Assembly (NCBI GenBank): GCA_035344155.1
Contig: DAORAL010000026.1
Span: 1 to 64,000, forward strand
Length of the DNA: 64,000 bases
Origin: UBA1845 sp002338715
GTDB taxonomy: Bacteria; Planctomycetota; Phycisphaerae; UBA1845
Reading direction: 5' to 3'
This document shows, in pieces, positions 42,405-50,631 of the stretch. Under the pieces are notes generated by a model. It did not search any database. It saw only the letters and a program-made list of their open reading frames with translations, and was not told the DNA's origin. The position numbers and the translations under genes were made by a program. Every line of letters starts with the position of its first letter. Position 1 is the stretch's first letter.

Positions 42405-43689
42405 GCGAACCATCCATGTCGAGAACCTCGCCCGTGTTGAAGGTGAGGGAGCTCTCTACATCAAAGCCGTCGGCGACGAGATCACCGACGTCCAACTGAA
42501 TATCTTTGAACCGCCCCGATTCTACGAGGCGTTTCTGCGCGGGCGAGGTTATCGCGAAGTACCCGACATCACCGCCCGCATCTGCGGCATCTGTCCGGTG
42601 GCGTACCAGATGAGTTCGTGCCACGCATTGGAACAGGCGCATGGCGTCACCGTTGGAGAACCATTGCGCACGTTGCGGCGCTTGCTTTACTGCGGCGAAT
42701 GGATCGAGTCGCACGTGCTGCACATGTTCATGCTGCACCTGCCCGATTTTCTCGGGTACGAAAGCGTGGTGACGATGGCGGCTGACCACAAGGACGTGGT
42801 GGCCAAGGCGCTCGCGCTTAAGAAGGCGGGCAACGACATCGTCAACTTCATCGGCGGGCGCGAAGTGCACCCGATCAACGTGCGGGTCGGTGGGTTCTAC
42901 CGTTTGCCGTCGCAAGCCAAAGCCAAGGCGCTTCGTGAAACGCTGCTCAAGAATCGGGAGTTCGCTGTCGAGACGATCCGATTCATGGCTGGCCTGGACT
43001 TCCCTGACTTCGAGCAGAACTACGAATTCGTCGCGATGAAACATCCGAACGAATATCCGTATTGCGAAGGGCGTATCGTCTCCAGCTCGGGGATTAACAT
43101 CCCGGTCGAAGCGTTTCTCAATGAGTTTGAAGAGATACACGTGAAGCACTCCACGGCGCTTCATGGCCGACTCAAGGACGGTCGAACGTATCTCGTTGGC
43201 CCGCTGGCGCGCGTGAACCTCAACTTCGACCAACTGCCCGATTCTGTGAAGGAAATCGCCAAGGAAATCGGATTCGAGGTGCCGTGTCGCAACAACTTCA
43301 AGAGCATCATCGCCCGGGCGCTGGAGACGCTCTTCGCCGTCGACCATGCGATCGAGATTCTCGAAAAGTACGATGACACGCCAGCGCCTTACATCCAGAT
43401 CGCCGACAAAGCCGGCATCGGGCACGGGTGCAGCGAAGCGCCGCGCGGGATTCTCTACCATCGCTATGAAGTCGACGCCGCCGGTCTCATCAAGAACGCA
43501 GTCATCACACCGCCCACCGCGCAGAATCAACCGCAGATTGAAGACGACCTGCGGCACTTCTTCCCGAGCGTTATGGAAAAGCCCGAGGAGGAGGCCACGT
43601 TGCGGTGCGAGCAGTTGATTCGTAATTACGATCCGTGCATCTCGTGTTCGACGCACTTTCTCAAGCTCAAGGTGGATCGGACGACATGA
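42379..43689 (+). CDS. hydA: Group 3b hydrogenase alpha subunit, large NiFe subunit
   Basis: 436 residues. The L1 motif RICGICPVAYQMSS and the L2 motif DPCISCSTH supply the four cysteines that bind the NiFe centre. Only ten residues (FLKLKVDRTT) follow the L2 His, so the extension removed by the maturation protease is short. It catalyses H2 oxidation or H+ reduction coupled to NAD(P)H in the cytoplasm. The start at 42379 is preferred over a GTG three codons upstream. Confidence 0.95.
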   Translation: MSVKPSTIERTIHVENLARVEGEGALYIKAVGDEITDVQLNIFEPPRFYEAFLRGRGYREVPDITARICGICPVAYQMSSCHALEQAHGVTVGEPLRTLRRLLYCGEWIESHVLHMFMLHLPDFLGYESVVTMAADHKDVVAKALALKKAGNDIVNFIGGREVHPINVRVGGFYRLPSQAKAKALRETLLKNREFAVETIRFMAGLDFPDFEQNYEFVAMKHPNEYPYCEGRIVSSSGINIPVEAFLNEFEEIHVKHSTALHGRLKDGRTYLVGPLARVNLNFDQLPDSVKEIAKEIGFEVPCRNNFKSIIARALETLFAVDHAIEILEKYDDTPAPYIQIADKAGIGHGCSEAPRGILYHRYEVDAAGLIKNAVITPPTAQNQPQIEDDLRHFFPSVMEKPEEEATLRCEQLIRNYDPCISCSTHFLKLKVDRTT

Positions 43690-44210
43690 ATTCGGATTTA
43701 CTCATTCTAGGGATCGGGAACGAAATGCGCGGCGACGATGCCGCGGGAATCATTCTCGCAAGGAACCTGGCGGGCAGATTTTCAGGTGCTGCCCGCCTGG
43801 AGTCCAACCCGTATATGTTGTGGAACCTGTTGCAAAGCGGTATCGCGCAGTCGCATTTGGCGCTGATCGATGCAGCCGTCGCTTACAACGGGTTCGAAGT
43901 GGGGCAGTGGCGCTGCTTCGATTACCCCGATCAGATGGGCATGATCGAGGGCACGGTGCTGCGCAACACGCACAGTGTGGACGTGACGTCGATGCTGCGA
44001 CTTGGCGAGACGCTGCATATTCTGCCGCCGAATGTGCGGATTTACGCGGTGGCTGCGTCTGAATTTGAACCGGGACCACACGTGTCGCCTGCGCTCGCGT
44101 CGCATCTTGGCGGTATTGAAGAGGCGATTGGCTACGATCTGGAGTGTTGGCTGGAGGCTGAAACGTGCATGAATTCTCCGTCGCACGATCCATTTGCAAC
44201 ATCGCGATAG
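43686..44210 (+). CDS. Hydrogenase maturation endopeptidase, HycI/HoxW-like
   Basis: 174 residues starting at an ATG overlapping the hydA stop. LILGIGNEMRGDDAAGIILA contains the Ni-sensing Glu, followed by ALIDAAVAYNG (Asp) and NTHSVDVTSM (His), the family triad. It removes the C-terminal tail of HydA after nickel insertion. The last 46 bases overlap hypA. Confidence 0.9.
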   Translation: MNSDLLILGIGNEMRGDDAAGIILARNLAGRFSGAARLESNPYMLWNLLQSGIAQSHLALIDAAVAYNGFEVGQWRCFDYPDQMGMIEGTVLRNTHSVDVTSMLRLGETLHILPPNVRIYAVAASEFEPGPHVSPALASHLGGIEEAIGYDLECWLEAETCMNSPSHDPFATSR

Positions 44211-44527
44211 AGGAAGCGCATCGCCACAACGTGGATCGCGTGACGGGTATCTGTATCGAAATTGGTGTGATGCGACAGATTGTGCCGGAGTTGTTGCGGA
44301 CGGCGTTCGAGATTGCTGCGAAGGGGACGATCATGCAGGGCGCGAAACTGGAAATACACGACGTACCGGTCACGATCAAATGTCACGACTGCGGACAGTT
44401 CGCTGCCAGCGCGACGTTGCAGGTGCAGTGCGTGCATTGCGGTTCGACGAATATTGAAATCAACGGTGGCAATGAGTTGTTGGTCAGCTCCATTCGGGTG
44501 GCTGAGGAGGTTGGACATGAACATTGA
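44165..44527 (+). CDS. hypA: HypA nickel metallochaperone
   Basis: 120 residues starting MHEFSVA, with His2 the nickel ligand. The zinc site is CHDCG...CVHCGS. It delivers nickel to the large subunit with HypB. It overlaps both neighbours. Confidence 0.95.
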   Translation: MHEFSVARSICNIAIEEAHRHNVDRVTGICIEIGVMRQIVPELLRTAFEIAAKGTIMQGAKLEIHDVPVTIKCHDCGQFAASATLQVQCVHCGSTNIEINGGNELLVSSIRVAEEVGHEH

Positions 44528-45167
44528 AGTGCTTCGCGACGTGCAGGAATCGATCATGGCCGATGCCAATGAGATCCGCGCATCGCTTGATCAACGTGGG
44601 ATTCGCATGTTCAACCTGATGGGCGGTGACGGCTGCGGCAAGACCCGCATGCTCGAACGACTGCTTCCGACGATCGCGGACCGGGTTCGCTGTGCGGTTT
44701 TGGAAGGTGACATCACCACGACCCTGGACGCCGAACGTATCGCCAAAGCCAACGTTCCCGTCATCCAGTTGCAAACCGACGGCTGCTGTCATCTGGAACC
44801 GTCGCTCATTCGCAAGGGGCTCGACAAACTCCCGCTCGATGACCTTGACGTTATCATCGTCGAAAACGTCGGCAATCTTGTATGCCCAGCCGAGTTCGAC
44901 ATTGGCGAGCATCACCGGATCGGCATGCTCAGTGTGACCGAGGGGCACGATAAACCGCTGAAATACCCGCTACTATTCGGCCAAGCCGACGCGATCGTCA
45001 TTTCCAAGATGGATCTGCTGGAATACACGAATTTCGACCTGGACCAGTGCACGCGCAACATTCGCACGGTGAATAAGAAAGCGCCGATTTTTGAAGACAG
45101 CGCGGAGTGGCATTTCGATCCGTCGTTTCTGGATTGGTTGGCGGTGAAGCACGCGACCTGCACATAA
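44517..45167 (+). CDS. hypB: HypB nickel-insertion GTPase
   Basis: 216 residues. P-loop GGDGCGKT, VLEGDITTTLDAERI, then ENVGNLVCPAEFDIGEHHRI with the metal-binding Cys of the G-domain, and the NKxD-equivalent VISKMDLLEYTNFD. It lacks the N-terminal His-rich or CXXCGC metal store, so it probably does not store nickel. Last gene of the operon. Confidence 0.95.
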   Translation: MNIEVLRDVQESIMADANEIRASLDQRGIRMFNLMGGDGCGKTRMLERLLPTIADRVRCAVLEGDITTTLDAERIAKANVPVIQLQTDGCCHLEPSLIRKGLDKLPLDDLDVIIVENVGNLVCPAEFDIGEHHRIGMLSVTEGHDKPLKYPLLFGQADAIVISKMDLLEYTNFDLDQCTRNIRTVNKKAPIFEDSAEWHFDPSFLDWLAVKHATCT

Positions 45168-45201
45168 AGAAGTTGCTGTCGGATTGCGCAACATCTCAAA
45201 C

Positions 45202-45263
45202 GTAGGGTGGGCCGTGCCCACCGCCGTTCTTTGAAATGAAATGGTGGGCATGGCCCACCCTAC
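45202..45263. repeat. Long inverted repeat, family C, copy 2
   Basis: Arms 45202-45222 and 45243-45263 match the element at 13965-14028 with one change. It fills the gap between the convergent hydrogenase and KGOR operons, overlaps the last codons of korC, and probably ends transcription both ways. Confidence 0.8.
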
Positions 45264-45820
45264 GGGGTTGCGGTTTCCCTGGCGTCGATCGCGTTCATTC
45301 CGGCTGCGAACGCCTTCAGGTTTGCGTCGATGACATTCTGACCTTTGGATTCAAACGCGTGGGCGATGGCTTTCTCAATTGAATCCGGTTTGAGTTTCTG
45401 GCGAACGCTCTGCAGCGCGCCCAGCATGACCACGTTGGCGCTTCGATTGGTCCCGCATTCGCTCTCAGCGATGTCATTCGCTTCAACGTAATACGTATTC
45501 ACATCATTGCGCGACGTCTTGATCGGGACGATCGATTTGTTGATCAGCAGCGTGCCGCCGGGGCGTACCTTGGACTCAAACTTTTGGAGCGACGGCTGAT
45601 TCATCGCGACGACGGTGTCGTACTTCTCCGATACGGGTGAACCGATTTCGTCATCGCTGAGCACGACGATGCAGTTGGCCGTCCCGCCGCGCATCTCCGG
45701 TCCGTACGAGGGGAGCCAGGTGGCGCTGGTGCCTTCTTCCATGGCGGCTTGGGCGAGAAGCTTTCCCATCATCAGGACGCCTTGCCCACCAAACCCCGCG
45801 AGAATCGTTTCTTCCAACAT
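45260..45820 (-). CDS. korC: 2-oxoacid:ferredoxin oxidoreductase gamma subunit
   Basis: 186 residues from the ATG at 45820 (an upstream ATG at 45853 adds 11 unconserved residues). ILAGFGGQGVLMMGKLLAQAA and WLPSYGPEMRGGTANCIVVLS are family signatures. It forms the CoA-binding part of KGOR. Last gene of the KorDABC operon. Confidence 0.92.
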   Translation of the reverse strand: MLEETILAGFGGQGVLMMGKLLAQAAMEEGTSATWLPSYGPEMRGGTANCIVVLSDDEIGSPVSEKYDTVVAMNQPSLQKFESKVRPGGTLLINKSIVPIKTSRNDVNTYYVEANDIAESECGTNRSANVVMLGALQSVRQKLKPDSIEKAIAHAFESKGQNVIDANLKAFAAGMNAIDARETATP

Positions 45821-45859
45821 GTTCAGCGCTCCCAAATGCTGCCGAGGCAACATGACTGT

Positions 45860-46693
45860 CTAGGCTTTGACCGGACCCGCAAGTTTGTCCACGAACTCGC
45901 CTGGAGGAAATTCTTTCACGACATCTTCTTCGATGTGATGCAGGGCGTCTCCAGGACTCATGCCCCATTGCACCGGGCATGGCGAAAGCACTTCCACGAG
46001 ACCGAGTCCGACATCTTCCGTTTGTGCGCGGATGGCTTTTCGCATGTACTTGCGACACGTGTTGATGTTCTTGGGCGAGGTCAGCGCGACCCTGGCGAGA
46101 TAGGCGACGCCCTCAAGACTCGAAAGCAACTCGCAAACCTTGATCGGATGACCGGTTGTCCTCGGATCGCGACCCTGAACCGACGTGGTTGTCCTTTGTC
46201 CGATCAGCGACGTCGGAGCCATCTGCCCACCGGTCATGCCGAAGATGCCGTTGTTGACGAAGAACACGGTGATCCGTTCGCCGCGGGCGGCTGCATGAAT
46301 GATCTCGCCCATGCCGATGGACGCGAGATCGCCGTCGCCTTGATAGGTGAAAACGAATCGATCGGGTAGGGCGCGCTTCACGCCGGTTGCGACGGCTGGG
46401 GCGCGTCCGTGACTGGCTTCGATCATGTCGGTCTCGAAGTATTCGTACGCGAAGACAGCGCAACCAACCGGGCAGATTCCGACGGTATTATCCATGAATC
46501 CGAACTCGTCGATCATCTCGGCGATCAATCGGTGGTATGTTCCGTGCGAACACCCCGGGCAGTAGTGAAAGGGCTTGTCGCTTAGGGATTTGGGGCGCTC
46601 GAAGACGCATTTCAAATCGACGAGGTCTTCTGATGCGACCGCGCCGCCGTTTTGTTTGTTCATGCCATCCTGACTGTTCATGGCTGTTGTCAT
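45860..46693 (-). CDS. korB: 2-oxoacid:ferredoxin oxidoreductase beta subunit
   Basis: 277 residues carrying the thiamine diphosphate domain: FHYCPGCSHGTYHRL, VGICPVGCAV, GDGDLASIGMGEIIHAA, VFFVNNGIFGMTGGQMAPTS. It is coupled to korA by ATGA. The first 16-20 residues are poorly conserved, so the true start may be an internal Met. Confidence 0.93.
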   Translation of the reverse strand: MTTAMNSQDGMNKQNGGAVASEDLVDLKCVFERPKSLSDKPFHYCPGCSHGTYHRLIAEMIDEFGFMDNTVGICPVGCAVFAYEYFETDMIEASHGRAPAVATGVKRALPDRFVFTYQGDGDLASIGMGEIIHAAARGERITVFFVNNGIFGMTGGQMAPTSLIGQRTTTSVQGRDPRTTGHPIKVCELLSSLEGVAYLARVALTSPKNINTCRKYMRKAIRAQTEDVGLGLVEVLSPCPVQWGMSPGDALHHIEEDVVKEFPPGEFVDKLAGPVKA

Positions 46694-47736
46694 CGGGCGG
46701 CCTCCACGATTTTTTCACACACTTCAGCCGGGCTTGGAATCACGCCGCCCATTTCGCCGTAGAAATCGACGGGAACTTTTCCGTTTACGGCCAGTCGAAC
46801 ATCCTCGACCATCTGACCGGCGCTGAGTTCGACCACGAGGATGCGTTTTTTGTTCGTGGCGCACTCTGCGATTTGCTTGCTCGGGAAGGGGAACAGCGTG
46901 ATCGGTCGAAGCAGACCGGCTTTGATCCCTTGCTTGCGGGCTAACTTGCAACCGCTAAGCGCCAGCCGCGCGGAGATGCCATAGGCGACGACGAGAATTT
47001 CAGCATCGTCGACATCGCGGGTGTCCCAGCGCGTCTCGCATTCCATCGCCTTGTACTTGGCCTGGAGTTTGAGGTTGTGGTCGCGCAATCCGTATGGATC
47101 GATGACCAGCGAGTTGACGACGTTCTTGTGCGCCCGACCGTTTCGACCGTTGGTCGCCCAGGGTTTCTCGGGTACGTTTGGCGGTGGGGCGTCGTCGGAG
47201 ATTTCTGCCGGTTCCATCATCGCGCCCAGCACACCGTCGGCGAGCAACATCGCGGGGCAGCGGTAGCGGTCGGCGAGTTCAAACGCCAGCGCCGGGAACT
47301 CGTACATTTCCTGCACGTTCCAGGGGGCGAGGACGATGCTGTGGTAGTCGCCATGCCCGCCGCCTTTGCACGCCTGGAAATAGTCACCCTGCGATGGGGT
47401 GATGCTGCCAAGTCCGGGACCGCCGCGCATCACGTTGACGATCAGGCAGGGCAGTTCGGCGCACGCGATGTAGCTGAGGCCTTCCATCATCAAACTGACG
47501 CCGGGACTGCTGCTCGAAGTCATTGCCCGTTTGCCGGCGGCTGCGGCGCCATAGACCATGTTGATCGAGGCGACTTCGCTTTCGGCTTGGACGAAGACGC
47601 GGCCTCTTTTGGGCAATTCGTAGGACAGGACTTCGGGCACTTCGTTTTGAGGCGTGATCGGATAACCGAAGAAGCAATCGCAGCCGCCTGCAATTGCTCC
47701 CATCGCCAACGCTTCGTTACCCTTGGTTAACTGCAT
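46690..47736 (-). CDS. korA: 2-oxoacid:ferredoxin oxidoreductase alpha subunit
   Basis: 348 residues from the ATG at 47736 (MQLTKGNEALAMGA); a longer frame upstream overlaps korD and is not conserved. GYPITPQNEVPEVL, SEVASINMVYGAAAAGKRAMT and TSSSSPGVSLMMEGLSY are alpha-subunit landmarks. With KorB it decarboxylates 2-oxoglutarate or another 2-oxoacid to acyl-CoA, reducing ferredoxin. Confidence 0.93.
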   Translation of the reverse strand: MQLTKGNEALAMGAIAGGCDCFFGYPITPQNEVPEVLSYELPKRGRVFVQAESEVASINMVYGAAAAGKRAMTSSSSPGVSLMMEGLSYIACAELPCLIVNVMRGGPGLGSITPSQGDYFQACKGGGHGDYHSIVLAPWNVQEMYEFPALAFELADRYRCPAMLLADGVLGAMMEPAEISDDAPPPNVPEKPWATNGRNGRAHKNVVNSLVIDPYGLRDHNLKLQAKYKAMECETRWDTRDVDDAEILVVAYGISARLALSGCKLARKQGIKAGLLRPITLFPFPSKQIAECATNKKRILVVELSAGQMVEDVRLAVNGKVPVDFYGEMGGVIPSPAEVCEKIVEAAR

Positions 47737-47959
47737 CTTGGCGGGCACGTTTCTGCCTCCGATAAATCTCGATTCCCGTTTCAGGGCACATTTGGGCGCA
47801 CATCGCGCAACCGTTACAGAGTTCTGGGTGGGCCAATACGGCAGGGTGATACCCCGCGGCATTGCGTTCTTCCGACATCTCCAGGGCATGCTTGGGACAG
47901 AATTGAACGCAAAGCTCGCACCCCTTACACCGGTCAGCATGAATCTGACATAGATCCAT
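47717..47959 (-). CDS. korD: KGOR delta subunit, 2[4Fe-4S] ferredoxin
   Basis: 80 residues from the ATG at 47959. Two clusters: CKGCELCVQFCP and CNGCAMCAQMCP. First gene of the operon; a 33-base leader separates it from the predicted sigma-54 start. It overlaps korA by 20 bases. Confidence 0.92.
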   Translation of the reverse strand: MDLCQIHADRCKGCELCVQFCPKHALEMSEERNAAGYHPAVLAHPELCNGCAMCAQMCPETGIEIYRRQKRARQDAVNQG

Positions 47960-48002
47960 CACATTCTCCCGTAAGCGAACGACACTGTTGCGCAATACTC
48001 AG

Positions 48003-48019
48003 TGCAATTAGCGTGCCAG
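48003..48019 (-). promoter_or_regulatory. Perfect sigma-54 promoter of korDABC
   Basis: On the minus strand, CTGGCACGCTAATTGCA matches YTGGCACG-N4-TTGCW at every position. Transcription would start near 47992, 33 bases before the korD ATG. Confidence 0.85.
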
Positions 48020-48062
48020 TTTCAACCATGCGCTATAGTCATATGACCAACCCCAGCACCGG

Positions 48063-48078
48063 GGAAACGACTGTTTCC
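48063..48078. promoter_or_regulatory. Palindrome upstream of the kor promoter
   Basis: GGAAAC-GACT-GTTTCC lies about 44 bases upstream of the sigma-54 promoter, next to a CCCC/GGGG hairpin. It could be an activator site; its sequence differs from TGTGGCA-TT-TGCCACA at 32456. Confidence 0.3.
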
Positions 48079-48196
48079 GTGCCAATAACCACACGGCTTG
48101 AGGCATTTAGCGCAGATGTGCGAATTTTGGCCGATTGAATGGCGACTGTAATCGCGCGTTCATTTTGCTTGATCGCGCGTGGCGTACTTGCCGTGA

Positions 48197-49507
48197 TCAA
48201 ATGCGGTCGAGTGCCAGCTTCAAATCGTTGATGATGTCGTCGCGGTCTTCGAGGCCGATGCTGATGCGACAGCCGCCCGGTACGACGCCGCGTTCGCGTT
48301 TTTCGGCATCGGGCAGGGACGAGTGCGTCATGTTGTACGGGCATTCGATCAGCGTTTTGATCTGACCGAGCGAGACGGCCAACGTGATGCAGTAAGAGTG
48401 CTGGGCGATCCAGTCGATCAGCTTGGCGGCTGGCTTGCCGGTACTGTCCTCGTCCTTTACGTCGAAGTAAACCATCGATCCCGGAGCAAACCGATTTCGA
48501 TAGTCGCGCATTTGCTTCTGTGCAAGCTGATATTGCGGGAACGATTCCAATCCCGGGTACAAAACGCGTTCAACCTTGGGGTGATCGTTCAGGAAGGTCG
48601 CCACCCGCATCGCGCTGCTTTGATAGTTGACCATCCGCGTCGCCAGCGAGGGCAGACCGTAGACCAGCGTTGGCCATGCCGAACGCGGCGCCAGCGAACC
48701 GCCGAAATCCTTGCGATAAAAAACGAGCGGATCGTGCAACCATTTGGGCCCGATCACGGCGCCGCCAATGTCCGTGCCGAATCCACCGATCGCCTTGGTC
48801 AGGCTGCAACAGACGATGTCGGCGCCGTGTTCAATTGGCCGCTGGCAGAAAGGAGTCGCAAACGTGTTGTCGACAACCACGCGTACCTTGCAATCGTCCG
48901 GTCGATTCGCGTTGACTTCGTCGGCGATCTTCCGCATTTCGGCGATGTCGATGAGGGTCAGATCGGGATTGACCGGCGTTTCGAAATAGAGCACGCGCGT
49001 TTGTGGGTTGATGGCAGCCCGGACAGCCGAGGGGTCGGTCATGTCCACCAGGCTCGCCTCCATGCGCAAACGGGGCAACCAATTGGTGATCAGTGAATAG
49101 GTGCAGCCGTACAGCACCTTGTGGGCGACGAGGTGATCGCCCGAGCGCATGAGCGTGCCGAGCGTCGCGGAGATGGCGGCCATCCCTGACGCGAACGCGA
49201 GCGCCATGTCACCGCCTTCCGCCGTGGCGAGGTTGTCTTCCAACATGCCGCGGTTGGGGTCGTCGAGTCGATCGTAGACGTAGATCGGGACGCGGCGGGT
49301 GTCCCCTTCGGGCGTGTGGGCGAAATCCAAAAAGCCCTGCGCGCCGCGTTCGACAGAGTCCAATCGAAAAGCAGCGCTGCAGGATTGTGGAGGAACAACG
49401 TGGTGCGAAAAGTCCCATCGTTCGGTGGGACTGTGACCGTGAATTAATCTTGTGCGAATCTCGTGTTCAGATTCCGGGCATTCCGGCGAAGGATGATTCT
49501 CCGACAT
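48197..49507 (-). CDS. PLP-dependent trans-sulfuration enzyme
   Basis: 436 residues of the Cys/Met metabolism PLP family. The Schiff-base lysine lies in CCSLTKAIGGFGTDIGG, upstream blocks ALAFASGMAAISATLGTL and VLYFETPVNPDLTLIDI bind PLP phosphate and substrate. It could be a cystathionine gamma-lyase/synthase, methionine gamma-lyase or O-acylhomoserine sulfhydrylase; the sequence alone does not decide. A GGAGGT site precedes the ATG. Methionine gamma-lyase would yield a 2-oxoacid for the neighbouring oxidoreductases. Confidence 0.85.
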   Translation of the reverse strand: MSENHPSPECPESEHEIRTRLIHGHSPTERWDFSHHVVPPQSCSAAFRLDSVERGAQGFLDFAHTPEGDTRRVPIYVYDRLDDPNRGMLEDNLATAEGGDMALAFASGMAAISATLGTLMRSGDHLVAHKVLYGCTYSLITNWLPRLRMEASLVDMTDPSAVRAAINPQTRVLYFETPVNPDLTLIDIAEMRKIADEVNANRPDDCKVRVVVDNTFATPFCQRPIEHGADIVCCSLTKAIGGFGTDIGGAVIGPKWLHDPLVFYRKDFGGSLAPRSAWPTLVYGLPSLATRMVNYQSSAMRVATFLNDHPKVERVLYPGLESFPQYQLAQKQMRDYRNRFAPGSMVYFDVKDEDSTGKPAAKLIDWIAQHSYCITLAVSLGQIKTLIECPYNMTHSSLPDAEKRERGVVPGGCRISIGLEDRDDIINDLKLALDRI

Positions 49508-49567
49508 GCCACACCTCCAGTTTTTTGGGTCATCAATTCAAGTGTGACGTCCAATCTGGCGTTTGCT

Positions 49568-49589
49568 CGGGAGGACCGCAACCCTCCCG
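49568..49589. repeat. Palindromic repeat, family D
   Basis: CGGGAGG-ACCGCAAC-CCTCCCG hairpin between two minus-strand genes. This is another dispersed planctomycete-type hairpin and could attenuate read-through. Confidence 0.55.
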
Positions 49590-49611
49590 CTACAATTGAA
49601 TAGAGCTTGCT

Positions 49612-50610
49612 CTAAACAAACGGTCGAAAGGTGTTGAGCTCGCGCATGTAGTTACCCCTTTCGAACGCAGCCGGGTTTGGGCAGGTGACCTGATTCATGC
49701 TGCCCTGCAGTTGTCTGACGCTGTGATACTCGTGATCCTCCATCCATTCGCGCATGCCTTCGAGAATGAACTGGATTGAATGAATGCCATTACGAAGCAG
49801 CGTCGCGCAGAGCATCGTCGCATCAGCGCCGGCCATCATCATCTTGAGGACGTCGAACGACGTATACACGCCGGTTGTCGCGGCGAGTGATGCATCAAGA
49901 TGGGCGTCGAGGATGGCGATCCAACGAAGCGGCAGACGCATTTCGTGCGGTGCGCTGAAGCGAAGGTCCGAGACGATTTCCAGTTCTTCGAGATCGATGT
50001 CGGGCTGATAGAAGCGATTGAATAGGACGAGTCCATCGGCGCCAGCGTCTTCAAGCTGTTCGGCGAAGTGGGCGAGTGCGCTGAAGTAGGGACCGAGTTT
50101 GAGCGAGACCGGAATGGTGACCGCTTTCTTCACGGCTTCGAGAATTTCGATGTGGCGGTTTTCGATGTCCCGCCCAGAAGTTTCGGCGTCGGCAGCGATG
50201 AGGTAGATGTTGAGTTCGATCGCGTTCGCGCCGGCTTCCTGCATCATGCGGGCGTGCTCGACCCATCCACCGACCGACGTGCCGTTGAGGCTGCCGATTA
50301 CGGGAATATCAACCGATTGTTTCACCTTGGCGAGGTGCTCGATGTATTCCTCCGGACCGCGCGGGAAGCCGACATGGTGGGGCATGTACGACAGCGCTTC
50401 CGCGAAGCTGTCCGTTCCGTAATCCATGTAATGATCGTGGACGACGGCTTCGTTTTCGATCTGCTCCTGGAACAGCGAGTACATCACAATCGCAGATGCG
50501 CCCGCGTCTTCCAGTTCCTTGCATGTGTCCAGGCTTCTGCTTAAGGGCGATGCGCCGGCCACCAGCGGGTTCTTCAGTTCCAATCCGAGGTACGTTGTTG
50601 AAAGGTCCAT
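49612..50610 (-). CDS. Dihydroorotate dehydrogenase-like flavoprotein
   Basis: 332-residue TIM barrel of the DHOD family (LSTTYLGLELKNPLVAGASPLS, VPVSLKLGPYFS-like block, GVYTSFDVLKMMMAGADATM). Members of this particular branch sit beside PFOR genes in many anaerobic gene sets and may not make pyrimidines. It follows nifJ by 21 bases, so the two are co-transcribed. Confidence 0.85.
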   Translation of the reverse strand: MDLSTTYLGLELKNPLVAGASPLSRSLDTCKELEDAGASAIVMYSLFQEQIENEAVVHDHYMDYGTDSFAEALSYMPHHVGFPRGPEEYIEHLAKVKQSVDIPVIGSLNGTSVGGWVEHARMMQEAGANAIELNIYLIAADAETSGRDIENRHIEILEAVKKAVTIPVSLKLGPYFSALAHFAEQLEDAGADGLVLFNRFYQPDIDLEELEIVSDLRFSAPHEMRLPLRWIAILDAHLDASLAATTGVYTSFDVLKMMMAGADATMLCATLLRNGIHSIQFILEGMREWMEDHEYHSVRQLQGSMNQVTCPNPAAFERGNYMRELNTFRPFV

Positions 50611-50631
50611 GGCGACTTTCCTCTGGTCACG

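Noticed and set aside
47737..47940. N-terminal extension of KorA
   Set aside because: The extra 68 residues overlap korD and do not resemble the family; the start was set at 47736.
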